Below the pieces are notes generated by a model. It was not told the DNA's origin. It saw only the letters and a list, made by a program, of their open reading frames with translations, and did not search any database. From contig RPFO01000156.1 of the NCBI GenBank assembly GCA_009746045.1, forward strand, positions 4,490,091 through 4,554,090: a stretch of DNA of 64,000 bases, given 5' to 3'. The position numbers were made by a program, and so were the translations under genes. Shown one piece after another: positions 1 to 12,417 of the stretch. Each line of letters opens with the position of its first letter. Positions within the stretch are counted from its first letter, which is position 1. This DNA comes from Mesostigma viride. Taxonomy: Eukaryota > Streptophyta > Mesostigmatophyceae > Mesostigmatales > Mesostigmataceae.

Positions 1-1172
1 ACGCACGCATTCTACTAATCCGTACGCATGCATTCTAATGATCCGTACGCATGCATTCTAATAATCCGTACGCATGCATTCTACTAATCCGTACGCATGC
101 ATTCTAATAAGCCGTACGCATGCATTCTAATAATCCGTACGCATGCATTCTACTAATCCGTACGCATGCATTCTAATGATCCGTACGCATGCATTCTACT
201 AATCCGTACGCATGCATTCTACTAATCCGTACGCATGCATTCTAATAATCCGTACGCATGCATTCTAATAATCCGTACGCACGCATTCTACTAATCCGTA
301 CGCATGCATTCTAATGATCCGTACGCATGCATTCTAATAATCCGTACGCATGCATTCTACTAATCCGTACGCATGCATTCTACTAATCCGTACGCATGCA
401 TTCTACTAATCCGTACGCATGCATTCTAATAATCCGTACGCATGCATTCTAATAATCCGTACGCATGCATTCTAATAATCCGTACGCACGCATTCTACTA
501 ATCCGTACGCATGCATTCTAATAATCAGTACACATGCAGTCCAACAAACCGTACGCATGCATTCTACTAATCCATACGCACGCATTCTACTAATCCGTAC
601 GCATGCATTCTAATGATCCGTACGCATGCATTCTAATAATCCGTACGCATGCATTCTACTAATCCGTACGCATGCATTCTAATAAGCCGTACGCATGCAT
701 TCTAATAATCCGTACGCATGCATTCTACTAATCCGTACGCATGCATTCTAATGATCCGTACGCATGCATTCTAATAATCCGTACGCATGCATTCTACTAA
801 TCCGTACGCATGCATTCTACTAATCCGTACGCATGCATTCTACTAATCCGTACGCATGCATTCTAATAATCCGTACGCATGCATTCTAATAATCCGTACG
901 CATGCATTCTAATAATTCGTACGCACGCATTCCACTAATCCGTAGGCATGCATTCTAATAATCAGTACACATGCAGTCCAACAAACCGTACGCATGCATT
1001 CTAATAATCCGTACGCATGCATTCTAATAATCCGTACGCATGCATTCTAATAATTCGTACGCATGCATTCTAATAATCCGTACGCATGCATTCTACTAAT
1101 CCGTACGCACGCATTCTAATAATCCATACGCATGCATTCTAATAATCAGTACACATGCAGTCCAACAAACCG
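1..1172. repeat. 23-bp satellite array with higher-order structure
   Basis: About 50 head-to-tail copies of a 23-bp unit (CCGTACGCATGCATTC followed by a variable CTAATAAT, CTACTAAT or CTAATGAT) fill the window's left end, so the array probably continues outside. A rare variant monomer containing CAGTACACATGCAGTCC starts at 526, 963 and 1147. The first interval is 437 bp (19 monomers) and the second 184 bp (8 monomers), which indicates higher-order duplication. The unit contains the palindromes GCATGC and ATGCAT. A centromeric or subtelomeric role is possible but not shown. Confidence 0.95.
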
Positions 1173-4100
1173 ATGCCCCTTGCCAAACCGATGTGACCGA
1201 AAAGGGCAGCAAGACCGTGGGCGTGTGCATAGGACAAGGTCTGCTCCCAGGAACACAAAGAAGGTGGCTGCCCGGCTTCTGTGGGACAGACACGAGCATG
1301 GGTGCTGGGTAAACCCCACATCTGCACCAGCAAGGGGGAGCGTCCAGGCAGCAACTCGTTAATAGGCGTCGACATGGGGACCGAGACTTCCCCCCGTACC
1401 GTAGCGCCTGCATGGCACACCAAATGGGTGCACCTCTCACGATGCTGCTCACACAACATGAATTGCCCTCTTTGCTCGTGCCACGAAACCCTTGTCTCTC
1501 GGCTCATCGTGAGGACCCTTGCCCGCGTTCCTTAGGGACCGGAAGGGTGACCACCGGCACGTACCGCAAACCCACGCGCATCGGCCGCCCTCATCGCCTC
1601 CACCCGCGTGGCCGCGTCCTCAGGGCTCACCTTGCCGCTGGCGACGTCGCGCAGGATGGAGCCCAGGGTGTCTGCGCGCATGTGCGTGGAGACGGGCGGT
1701 GTAGACGGGCCGTGTGGGAACCTTGGCGTGACGGATTGCAGCGCGAGAGGGTGCTGTGTGGGAATCACAATGGTGGAAGGGGGCTGCTAGTATAATGGTG
1801 GAGGGGGCTGCGAGTATAATGGTGGAGGGGGGCTGCGAGTATAATGGTGGAGGGGGCTGCTAGTATATTGGTGGAGGGGGCTGCTAGTATAATGGTGGAG
1901 GGGGGCTGCGAGTATAATGGTGGAGGGGGGCTGCGAGTACAATGGTGGAGGGGGGCTGCGAGTACAATGGTGGAGGGGGGCTGCGAGTATAATGGTGGAG
2001 GGGGCTGCTAGTATAATGGTGGAGGGTGGGAATGACAGGCGCTGCGTGCGTGACCGCCCCCGCAATGGGTGGGCTTCCAGGGTCGCGTTCTGATGTAATG
2101 GGGTGGTGGAGGATGGGCACGTCAGGTGGGGGCGGGGGTGGTCGCAGGATGCCATGTGGCGGCACGGTGGCGGAGGGTGGGGATGCGAGGCGGCAACGGC
2201 AGGCGAGGCGACAGCTGCTCCAGGGGGGGGAAACCACGGCGTGCGCTAGAGACAGCCCTAGCAGAGTAATGCGCACTGGGTTCGGTCACCTCATAGGTAG
2301 CAGGGGTACTGGAAGGCAAGGTGGCGCGCTGTCTACTCAAGGGGATATCTCTGCTCAAGGCATCCATGGGTTGCCCTTGAGAATACGGGACGGGAGGTGA
2401 GCCGAGAGACAGGGAGTCGAGGGAGCCGTGAACAGCAAAAGAAACAAGGGCCCAGCTGGTGTTCGCTGGTGCGTCATGCGCTGAGGTGGTCGTGGGCGAG
2501 CGGATGGCACACGAGCACCGGATGAGCAGGGGAAGCGTCAAAGGGCTCACCTTGCTGCGATAAGGTTCAGGTTGCTCAGAGGACCTTACGATTGGAGCAC
2601 CTGAGGTGTCAATAATAGACACAATAGTTCCGCTGTGCGTGCAATGACGTGCCTCTAACAAGTCAGGATGACACTAGGCGCATTTGCAGCTCAAGAGGGC
2701 AACGCACGGGGTCCAAAGCGGGAAGAAAATTTTTCTGCACACTAAGGCCGCTAGTAGCACCCGCCGCTACATGACAGGTTCAAACCCACTGACCAGGATT
2801 TGAAATAAAAGCTGGGCAGTTGGATGGCAATGCACAGACTCTTACCAGCGTCACTCGCTGAGGCGCGGCATGGACCTCCTCTTTGCGCACGATAAGAGGC
2901 TGGGTAAGAAGTGCTAAACTGAAGGGCATGGCGTGAGGCCATACTGCGGACAGATGCCGTTGATGCTTGTCGTCCACAGTTGAGGCGCGTCAAACGAGGG
3001 ATTCCACATGATGTAGACATGCCTTGCCGGGATATTCGAGCCAGGCGTGTTGCCTCCGACCGTGGCCGCCATGGTCCCGGAGGGTTTATAAATGGTCCCG
3101 GAGAAAATTCAAGGCTTATGGGGACAGCCATCTTCAAAGCGAACACAGTTTGTCAGTGCTTTAGCCGCACCCCGCCACGGTGGGTTAGCAACCTATCAAA
3201 GTTGATAGAAAAAGGCGACGGCCGGTCTTGTCATGAGAATCATCATATTGTTCTAAGCTTTCTTATTTTCTGTGTCCCGCGGAGTCTCAGACCTGGGAAG
3301 CTAGCGTTTTCACGTTTGTTGCTTTCTGACGATAGTTTTGTTATGTGTGGGCTTCTTGTCCATGCGCCTGCTGCATGCCCTGCCTAGGGTAATTTCTTCA
3401 AGATCGCGTACGCTGGGTGAATTTCAGCGAAGTCGCTGCCGCACAGCATGCGTGGCCCTTATCGGATGCAAGAACGGGATGTGGAATAAACATGTACCCA
3501 GCACTTCCAGCACTGAATTGAAATATATTTTGCGGTCCAAACTGTAGAATGCAGCGCACTGGCTGTGAATCTATCGCTGTTTACGCAGTTATGCAGCTGT
3601 AGACCCGGCACGTGACTTGCCAGTTGCCGCCCTGACTGAGTTGGTGAAAGCGAAACAAGAACTTCGTGACAACAGCCAGCAATGGTGTACCACGTGACGC
3701 GTTTGATCGTTTATCTATGTAAGGAGAAAATAATGTCGCCCGGGGCGTAAACAGTACATACGAGCTCGGATAAAAGAGCACAAACCAAAATAAAACATAA
3801 TAATAAGTTTTATTTTTGAATTCAAGATAGTTAGATTTCCAACTGACCATGATTTGAAAGGCCAACTTTCAAACTCGATTCCTGTCATGCCAATATCATA
3901 ATTCAGTTTAGGCGGCACCGCAGAGCAGCTAAAACGATACTAAACGCATGCATGGCCTGCTGTGAACTAGCATTTTCAGGGTGGGTTTATCTTGCTGATC
4001 GAAGGTTTTCTAGTCGTTGGGGTCAGCTCACTAGAACTCTAGGTGACGCCCTTGTCGGTCTGAGCACTGTCAAGGCAGAATATGAGTAAAACAACTTTGA

Positions 4101-4180
4101 GTAGTGATGACCCCGTCGGTTGTGAAGACAAGGATTGCGCCTTTCATTTCCAGCTTCACGGCAAAAAGGCGGTCGATGAT
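1173..4180. other. No supported gene; minisatellite and anonymous DNA
   Basis: Apart from the minisatellite at 1766-2028, I see no open frame with convincing composition, no splice-linked exons and no recognisable transposon domain. The many short frames overlap on both strands as expected for GC-rich non-coding DNA. Confidence 0.5.
1766..2028 (+). repeat. 24-25-bp minisatellite
   Basis: Roughly ten copies of a unit of the form TATAATGGTGGAGGGGGCTGC(G/T)AG, differing by one G in the G-run and by C/T and A/T changes. The apparent proline/serine/tyrosine-rich frames on the minus strand are translations of this repeat, not genes. Confidence 0.9.
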
Positions 4181-4182
4181 AA

Positions 4183-4236
4183 TCACACACACACACACAC
4201 ACAACACACACACAACACACACACACAACACAACAC
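4183..4236. repeat. CA-rich microsatellite
   Basis: Interrupted (CA)n tract made of ACACAC and CAACAC runs. Confidence 0.9.
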
Positions 4237-4369
4237 AAATTATACTATTTGGTGTTGGATCAGGAGATAGGCCCCAAGCTGTAGCTCTGTTGAGTTGAAT
4301 TTATTAGATTATAGTCGCATTCATTAGTACATACATACTATATGTCTCGAGTCTTAGTAGCATGCATAC

Positions 4370-4598
<229 letters not shown>

Positions 4599-5024
4599 CA
4601 ACCCGCTAGCTTGCATGCAATTTATCTATGCATCACCGCCTTCTAAAGCTCAATTAAGGTGGACCGTACGTAACCTTCGGTACCCGGCGCCAACTGGCGC
4701 TCCCCGCCAACGAGTGCACCCGGCCCAGCCAAAAGGCCACACTTCAGGCCCGATGGGGGGGGGGGGGGGGGGCATCCCACCAACCTAACCATGGCCACAA
4801 ATCAAAGCTGAACTTTCGTGCATCCAATTTCATACGTCCACGGCGCGCGAGTTAGGCTGTTCAGTCAGCGTGATTTTTAATTAGAGGTGGCTAGCTCAAG
4901 TTATGAATGCTAAACTTTGCATGGAAACAGGCCGCATGCAATCGCATGTTAACATGACAACCGTAAAAATACTATACCTTTTCTGTTTGACGTGGGTCTG
5001 TTTGATGTAGATAGATCAGACCGG

Positions 5025-5121
5025 TAGTAGGACTGTTTGCACCCATCCATCCATCCATCGGGGTTAATGCTCCGTGACTCCCCAATGGGAGCACGAGTCT
5101 AATTAATTGATTAATTAATTG
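5025..5121 (+). mobile_element. LINE family A 3' end (5'-truncated)
   Basis: This carries the family-A signature: the TAGATCAGACCGGTAGTAGG box, CCATCCATCCATC, the GGGGTTAATGCTCCGTGACT box, the hairpin CTCCCCAATGGGAG, then a TAATTAATTGATTAATTAATT tail. The same 3' end occurs joined to LINE reverse-transcriptase sequence at 36334-37435 and 40631-41355, which identifies it. Confidence 0.8.
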
Positions 5122-5149
5122 AAAGGCAACTTATCTATTAATTAATTAG

Positions 5150-5350
5150 TAAATTAATAAGCACGTGACTGCGTCACGTGGGTGCCAATACAGAGTAATG
5201 GAACCTTCAAGCCTATAAACATGCAACGAGAAAGAGGGAGGGCGCCCTAGCTTCTCTCACTGCCGCAAATGGGCAGGCCACAGAGCGCTCTCTCCACATG
5301 GCATGGTACCGGGGCGCAACACTGTGGCCGGTGCAATACAACCAATGCAA
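5150..5350 (-). mobile_element. Family D element 3' end
   Basis: This is an inverted copy of 58120-58285. Read on the minus strand it ends in the perfect hairpin CACGTGACGCAGTCACGTG followed by TTATTAATTT. The shared body includes the GAAGCTAGGGCGCCCTCCC box. A related hairpin and tail follow a LINE C-terminus at 42950-43043, so D is probably a retroelement 3' end. Confidence 0.7.
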
Positions 5351-5564
5351 TACCATAGGTAGGCAGTATACTCCTTACTTATTCTTTTAGCCCCTTCGTG
5401 TATGTGTGTATACGTTCCCTCTTTTCAGTCCTTCTTAGTTTTGGTTGTTTGTGTTGGTCGTGGTGGTGTGTGTGTCAGTGTGTGTGTGTGTGTATGTGTA
5501 TTTTCCCTATCAACCTTTCTTGTTTCCCTCAATCTGACCTCTGTCTCCCTCCATGCAGGTCTAC

Positions 5565-5690
5565 CTGGAGATAGCCACGCAGCTCCCGCGGCCTTCGCGT
5601 CTTTCCTCTCAGAGAACTACCCTAGTCCTTCCACGGCGTTGGATCGCCATGTGCCAGGCATAGTTGTCTCTGACTTCATAGGTAGGCTGA
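5565..5690 (+). repeat. Dispersed repeat family E
   Basis: Shared with 21917-22045 and, interrupted by a SINE, with 22955-23235. The common blocks are AGCCACGCAGCTCCCGCGG, the CTCTCAG(A/C)GAACTACCCTAG box and a GTTGTCTC(A/T) box. The function and class are not recognisable from the sequence. Confidence 0.65.
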
Positions 5691-5934
5691 CACATAGCTT
5701 ACTGTATGCTACAAAGGTGAGGGGGGCTCAAGACGTCGGCTAAGGCGCAAGCTCAGTGATGGCCAAAAGCTAGGCCTGCCAGAGCTAATTTTGAAGGTAC
5801 TAATTAACGCTGTGCGCTAATATCATTTCAAGTGCTGTCTAAGCTACCCCATAATCCATTGCCCCCCTGTACGTAGACAACTAGCTTGAGTGCTCTATCC
5901 CGGGGGAGCCCGAGGGGGCTTCCACAGTTTCTTG

Positions 5935-7251
5935 TTGACATTAATTAAGGTCCCCGCCCCGCCAGTACACTTGGGGCTTCTCTAGCTGGGTTGGTCTTGT
6001 GGCGGATGTAGTCGGGCCACTGATCGCCGCGTTGCTGCTGCTGGGCTGGCGCGACAGGTCGTTGTCAAGCGACCAGGAGGTGTTCACCAGCTTCTTGTGG
6101 CGAGAGATCGAGGAACCGAACTCGGGCTGTGATGTCGCTGAAGGTGAGAACCACTAGCTGGAGGGGGCCCAGCCATGTCCCGTGGATGGGGAAGGCGGTA
6201 GGCGGCCCTGCAGTGTCGCACCTGGCAGCGCCATGCACGCCAAGAGTTTGATGGCTTCAGCTCGTCGAGAAGAGAGTCTGGGGTCTCCTCCGGCTGCATG
6301 TCGAAGCGGGCCTGAGGATGACCCGGCAGCGGCGACGGTCGCGGTCAGCGGCCTCGCGGCGCGTGTCTTCCAGCTCCTGGAGCTTGGTGGTGATGGCGGT
6401 ATTGGTAGAGGTTGCTTGGCTCTTGAGCAGGTCAGCTAGCCCAGGAGGCGTGAGTCGAAGGGTCATCGCAAGCCCTACTACCAGCAGGTTGGGCGGCGAT
6501 GGTGGCCGTTCGCTCGGCGATCTCGGGCCGGGACCTGCGTGGCCTGGCCAGGGCTTCTACCAAGGTAACAACTGCCTCAAGTTTCACGGTGCCTTGGCCG
6601 ACTCGGCCTGCCACCTGATTCATAGTGTCTGTGGCCTCGGAAACCTTGGTGACAATGTGCTCTTGCGTAGCAGTAACCTGAGGCTGGAGCTTTTAAGTGC
6701 GACTCTGGCTTCAATATGTTGTTGACCTTGGCCGAGAGAGTGTTGAGTGGGCCGTCAGGCGCGTTCAGGGCGGCGAGCTGATCAGCCATCGGCGCCAGCT
6801 GCTCCGCCACTGCAGCTCGGATGGAGTCCGAGCTGGGGGAGGTGCGGCTCTGCAAGGATGCTGTAGCTGCTGTGGCTGCCCGTCTGCGCTCGTACAGGAG
6901 GCTCCTGAGGCCAGCGTAGCCAATCTGGGTGAAATCCTGGGCGTCGCAGCGCAGGTAGCTGCACATGACTGCCTTCAAGTACACCTCCGGTTCTTGAAGC
7001 AGCCATTCCCAGTTGGGCTTGGTGACCTTGTCGCCAGGAGTAGGCCGGCAGAAAAAGTTCGTCATGGCGGGCCAGGAACTTGATAACATCGTCACATTGT
7101 TCCTTCGTGAACATGTAAAGATTTCCAAGAGGCAAAGATCCCGCTGGCCGACGCCGAAGCGGCGGACATCCCATTTGGTATGGGAAGTTCGGGTTTTCTT
7201 GGGAATGGGCAACGACTTATCTATAAGGGGGTAACATCCCTTCCATGTCAT
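5935..7251 (-). pseudogene. Decayed L1-like LINE ORF1
   Basis: A minus-strand frame of 224 codons starts at 7251. It contains helical segments (MADQLAALNAPDGPLNTL) and continues, after frame changes, into a coiled coil (LADLLKSQATSTNTAITTKL, near 6330-6440). It then reaches a C-terminal module near 5990-6090 with HKKLVNTSWSLDNDL and VYWRGGDL. That last module matches the ORF1 C-terminal domains at 40125-40410, 47844-48050, 51300-51560 and 56860-57100. L1-type ORF1 proteins are RNA-binding chaperones with coiled coil, RRM and C-terminal domains; here several frameshifts make the copy dead. Confidence 0.6.
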
Positions 7252-7426
7252 TTAAAATGTGGGAGAAAGTCAAGCCAGGTGCCTCCTGGGAGCCCAACCT
7301 ATTTTTAGCTGCTGCAACTTGCCACTTCCTAACTTGTAGTTCAGAAGATTTCAGATTGTGTGTCGTACACTTTCCAGATCCTCTTGATGAGACCTTTCAG
7401 CTGAGCTATCACACGCTTATATATTA

Positions 7427-7455
7427 AAAAATATAATTACTTACATCAGAGTAAA
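7427..7455 (-). mobile_element. Very short RLE-type LINE 3' end
   Basis: On the minus strand it reads as TTTACTCTGATGTAAGTAAT followed by an AT run, nearly identical to the 3' end of the RLE-type LINE at 58628-58660 and to 54112-54165. It is best read as an extremely 5'-truncated insertion. Confidence 0.5.
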
Positions 7456-7545
7456 GGCACCCAAGCTTATATAATTAATTAATTATATTTATTATATTAG
7501 TAGATGCCTGCACATATTCTGATCAGGCCTACGGTCCACCTTAAT

Positions 7546-9873
7546 GCAGTGTGTACTTCAAGGATCGCCGTGCGTCCAGGAAGAGATGTCTCACTTAACA
7601 CATTTAGAACTGCGCCTAAATAAATCTGTCAGTATGTAAATCAGAATTCAAGAAATCATGATCAGCAATCAACTGGTGTACTTAGATGGTCATGTGAACG
7701 TCAACTGCCTACATGACAGCATCGTCATGAGGAATCCTGACAGCCTCGAAAACCCAGCTGACCAGTACGTGGGAAATTATAACCAATAGCGCAAGCAGCA
7801 CGGCATCTCTGGTGTCCCGCTAAGGATGAGCTTGCAACTTCTTGCCAGGCGATGACCAACTATATCTCTCAATACTTAGGACCGAATCATATCAATGCCC
7901 CACCTTACACTCACAGACAAGGAGTGGGGGCATAGAAGCCCATATGAAACGTGCCACGCCCCGGCCTTCGATCGGTAGAATGCAGGGGGAGATCAGTGTC
8001 TGCTTTGCTAGCAGGTACCAAACCAATGGCAAACTCAACCCAACATCCCATATTGCACCTAAGGCATGTCCGTGTAAAGTGCCTTGGGTGCGATAAGTCA
8101 GAAACGTAACGGCCATATGTACCTGCCCGGGTAGACTGGCTAAAGGCTCCTGCACGCAAATACTCGCCAGGGCCAGACTCCCACCTTCCACCTAGAGTAG
8201 TTTCCCGAGAAGCAACTTTGCCGGCTCCGTCGTTTCATAAAAAAGGATAATTGATGCAGGAACCCGCGCACTTCCAGAGCGTGACAGGAACGAGATTTAC
8301 AGAGCATAACCTGCATTCAGGAACCATCAACGTTGGTGGATGGTCAGCTAACCACGTCTGATGCTCATGGGACAAAAATCGTGCTGGGCCCCCTTCATGT
8401 GGGGGCCCGGGCCAACCAGGGGCCCATGCGCCACCGCTGGGCTCCCGGTCCAAAAAGGGGAAAACACACGTTGAGAATTTTCACGGCCACATGGCACCGT
8501 AGCGGCTTCCGTAGTTGGTGCACCCCTCATGCCAATCAATGCCCAAGGGGTTGGAAGAACAACGCGATAGGACGAGGTGACCTCCATTCTCGATGATAGC
8601 TTATTTGGAATAAGAGACCCTCCTGGCCTTCCCCATGTGACCCCAACGCTTGCCCCGGGATTGGCAGGGCTGAGAGACCTGCATCCGCACGACAACTAGC
8701 ATGGGTGATCGCACCACACCCAGCACATGGCACATCGTGGTCTCACTGGACAGGGTGCAGTCCAGCACAGGGTGAAAGGGGCACACGGCTGGCAGTACAG
8801 ATGGGGGATGGCCGCCTTATGCATCCTGCGATGCTGCCACTTGTCAACCCTGGCCCAAACCAGATCCCAACGGACCATCTTTTTTCGCCCATAACCAACT
8901 GCACTTGGACCGTAACCCACTCGGTTGGCTTGCCAAGCCATAGGTGGTAAATCATAGATGGTAAATCAAGGGTGGTAAATCAAAGGTGGTAAATCATGGG
9001 TGGTCCTCGACGGCATGTTACCCTGTCACGGTCTCCCTCCCTTCCTCCCTCAGGCATCTTTTTTCTTGCCTTTGCCGCTGTGGTTGTGGGGCTGGTTGCT
9101 GGTGCCTGTGATCGCACCACCAGAGCAGTGCACCCTCTCTGAACACGGGAGACAATCCGTGGTGGCACCGAGGCCTGTGCCAAGGACTCCGCTGGCCGTC
9201 AACCGAAGGCGATGCCATGACTTGGCTCTAGGGTTGAGGCACGCTCTAGTCTCACCTTGGCTCTGCATATCATCCATCCGCCCGCGATTTCGGATATTTC
9301 CACCCTTTTGCATCTCCCCCCCCCCCCCCCCCCCTGCTTTTCCCTTTGTCCAGTTGCCTCTGCTTCAGGCTTCTGACCAGCAGCACATGTCATGCACACG
9401 GCTTGTTGACTTGTCAGTTCAGAGTACCATGCGTGCCTGCTTGCGAGCCATGAATACCCCTCCCCATCCCCTGTGCCCCTAGCACCCAGCCATGCTGTGG
9501 GCCTAGAGCTCGCATGGGGCCACCTTCACGCCACAGTGAGCGCGTGGTCGTGAAGGCAGTTGGCACGCCGCCAATACGCATCGCCCACCACCTTGCCTCG
9601 CATTCGGCAGCCCCGTGAACCCAGTGCGAGAGAAGTAGAGTTTCTGCATAGCGATCGATTACACTACAAAATCCTTTCCCCTCGGCATGCCGTCCGGCAC
9701 TGAGACAATCATTATGGGTTCCAGGACAAGCAGTCGGTATACCCTCCTCCAGGGTGAAAAGTGCAAGCCAAGGGGCAAACAACCCCCGGGGCAAGCCAAG
9801 AGATACAGCCCGGCAGATGCCTCCAGATAAATCCAAGGCCAGGGTGAACGATGGGGTCAATACCGCATGCCTT
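7546..9873. other. No supported gene
   Basis: Overlapping short frames on both strands have no domain or splice support. The stretch holds a four-copy GGTGGTAAATCA repeat (8941-9003) and a C-run near 9317-9335. Part of it could be 3' flank of the minus-strand gene ending at 10405. A TGTAA lies on the minus strand near 9657-9661, which would imply a long 3' UTR. Confidence 0.4.
8941..9003. repeat. Four-copy 14-16-bp minisatellite
   Basis: The motif GGTGGTAAATCA, with 2-4 variable bases, is repeated four times. Confidence 0.85.
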
Positions 9874-9945
9874 GCAGCTGCACAGGCAGCTGCACAGGCA
9901 GCTGCACAGGCAGCTGCACAGGCAGCTGCACAGGCAGCTGCACAG
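9874..9945. repeat. 12-bp minisatellite, six perfect copies
   Basis: Six identical copies of GCAGCTGCACAG. It is translatable as Ala-Gln-Ala-Ala, but no supported gene includes it. Confidence 0.95.
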
Positions 9946-10404
9946 GGGAGTCCCCAACCAAGCAGCATGAATGAGGCCTCATCGTCCTTACCGCATACAC
10001 CCATGGCCTGCCACGCCCACGCCCACGGCCTGCCACGCCCACACCCATGGCCTGCCACACGTGCACAGATACCAGCATCCGCTGTCATGCAGCCCTGGGA
10101 CGAACCCCGCCAGGGACAAGGAGATAGTGTAGGTGGCCACCGCCTCAAGCATGGCTGCCTGTGGCTTCAATCATGGCTGCCCTGCCAGACAACTGGCTAG
10201 ATGACCACGCAACAAGGGTGGGCTGGCGGTAAGGTGCCCCCAGAGAGGCAGGCTGGGCCATGAACAGACCCTGCCATCCCCATCACAACATCCAACTGCC
10301 GCCACCAAGAGCACAGAGCCAGCCGTGATCCCGTTGCTCGGGCCAAAGTCAGCCATGAAACAAAGAAGATAAGACTCATCCTCATGACCAGCGGTTGGCT
10401 GCGC

Positions 10405-12172
10405 TCAACCGCGCCACCCAAAGTCCTTCTTGCGACTATTCTTCCCGCCGTCCCCGCTCTTCGCCGCAGCATTGCTCACGTGCGCCTTGATAACGTCATC
10501 CCAGCTGTGCATCGCCTGATCCTCCTTTGACGTAATCAACGATGACCACAGTGATGATGACGTCGAAGATGATGTCGGTGTGCTGCCACCCGCACCGCGC
10601 TTCCCTACTGGCACAGACGGCTTGTCCAGCTTGGGCTGACTGACGGTAAGGGCATCGCCATCCTTGCTGCTGCCGGCGCTGCTGCCACCATTGCCGCTGG
10701 TGCTGCTGCTGGCTGCGAGGGACACCTTGGCCAATTTAGCCGGCTCTGCTTTCTTGGGGACGTATGCCAGCTCGACAAAATCAAACTTCTTCCCCTCCTC
10801 CTTCTTCCCCACCTCTTTCCCACCTTCCTTCTTCCCCTCTTCCTTTCCCACCTCCTTCCCCACCTCCTTAACATCCTCCTTCTTCGCCTCCTCCTTCTTA
10901 GGTGCCACCTGTGCCTTAGGTGCCACGGTGTCGGGCTTGCTGTGATGGAAGAGACCCGAGAGCAGCCCCTTGACGCCATGGTGGCCCTCAGTCCCTGCGG
11001 ACCCCGCAGCCTTGCGCTGTCGCCGCTCCTGCCGGCGCGTCAACAGGCCCTCGGATGACGACGATGCTGACTTGCTGGCGGCAGTGGTGGCGGTGGCGGC
11101 GGAATCCTCGCCGTAGTCACCATCCTCTTCCTCCGAAGCAGGCTCCGGATCAGGATCCGGCTCTCTCCAGAACCGGTCAAACAGGTGCCGCTTGGGGGGG
11201 GGGGCAGCGACAGGAGAGGGCCGGTTGCCCACAGGCCGGTTGCCCGCTGGGCGGTTTCCCACCGGCTGGGGCTGGTTCCCCTTGCCGGTCGCAGGACTCG
11301 GCTTGGCGGCATCCTTGTCCTCGACACCCTCAGGCTGCGCCGGCTTGTCGGCGTTGTACTTCTCTGACGTGTACTTCTCCGAGGCGTATTTACTGGCGCG
11401 CGCCACACGGTCCGCCTGGCTGGGTGGCGCCTCCTTCCCCTTCCCTTTGTCCCTAGCCAGGGGCTTGGCCTCCTTGTCGTCCGCGACCACATCGGGGAAG
11501 TCCATGCTGATGTCCTCCCGGCCATCGGCGCCTATGCCGGCCTTGCTCGGCATCCATTCCTTATCGCCCGCTTGGTCGGCCATCGCCTGGTCACCATCCC
11601 TCGAGACGCGCCGCACGTGGTCCGTTGGGCGCCACGCGGTGGGCACGCTCGCCCCCTCGGCGATGAACACGTCCCTGCGCGAGTCGGTCTCCCAGCCAGG
11701 GGGCTTGAGTTCCACCAGCTCGGGGAACGCGATCTTCTTGGGCGTGGCGCCACCTGTCGCCTCGTGGAGTGCGCGCGTGAACGCCTTGTCATCATCGATG
11801 GCCACGTTCAGCGCAAAGTCGTCGATGGACGCCGACGCCGGGGGAGTACCGTGGCCCCTCCCTGGCCCATGCATGCCCGATGCTGCCGCTGATCCCGATG
11901 ACGTTGATGGGTGGTTCCCAGGCACTGAAGAAGAGGTATGGCCAGAGATGGCAGGCCCCCCATGCGACGCCGATGCTGGAAATTGCTGGCTGCTTGCCCC
12001 TCCGACTTCGTGTGCATGGCCCTGCCCCCCGCCGCCAACAGCAGAGGATGACGACGCGCCCATGCTGCCAAAGGCTGCGCCGGCCATCAGCTCGTGGTTC
12101 TTTCGGCGCAGCATCTCAGCCTCGTGGTCCGCCCACAGGCCGCGGATTGAGTGCGACTGGACCTGAAGCCGG
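10405..12172 (-). CDS. Exon 3 of minus-strand single-pass membrane protein gene
   Basis: This is the last coding exon of the 812-aa model that starts at 17270. The predicted 3' splice site (GAGAG then C at 12172) joins in phase 2 to exon 2, and the total coding length (579+92+1768) is divisible by three. The exon begins with a charged stretch (ADHEAEMLRRKNHELMAG). It then runs through serine/alanine/glycine-rich sequence, three PVGNRP-type repeats, an acidic patch, a lysine/glutamate-rich KEVGKEEGKKEGGKEVGKK segment near 10800-10890, and a basic end. No catalytic domain is recognised. The same frame continues upstream through a (CCA)n tract as a long polyproline, but the exon structure shared with the neighbouring paralogue makes that tract more likely intronic. 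Confidence 0.65.
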
Positions 12173-12417
12173 CTCTCTGGTGGTGGTGGTGGTGGTGGTG
12201 GTGGTGGTGGTGGTGGTGGTGGTGGTGGTGGTGGTGGTGGTGGTGGTGGTGGTGGTGGTGGTGGTGGTGGTGGTGGTGGTGGTGGTGGTGGTGGTGGTGG
12301 TGGTGGTGGTGGTGGTGGTGGTGGTGGTGGTGGTGGCGGCGGTGGCGGTGGCGGTGGTGGTGAGGGGGGTGGGTGGGGTGGGTGGGGTGGGTGGGGTGGG
12401 TGGGGTGGGAGGGTGGG
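12173..12417. repeat. (GGT)n microsatellite and G-rich repeats beside a splice site
   Basis: More than 50 tandem GGT triplets (12178-12335) pass into GGC/GGT and then GGGTGGGTGGG-type repeats (12360-12412). On the minus strand this is a (CCA)n tract that directly abuts the predicted exon 3 acceptor, where it could serve as an oversized pyrimidine-rich tract. The plus strand carries many G-runs able to form quadruplexes. An alternative reading is a long polyproline coding tract. Confidence 0.9.

Noticed and set aside
1-1172. CRISPR array
   Set aside because: The 23-bp units are contiguous with no unique spacers, and the genome is eukaryotic.
9414-10148. 244-codon minus-strand frame with CAAA repeats
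   Set aside because: The core is the GCAGCTGCACAG minisatellite. Both strands are open, and composition is not gene-like.
11192-12166. 324-codon plus-strand frame
   Set aside because: Antisense shadow of exon 3 of the minus-strand gene; no motif of its own.
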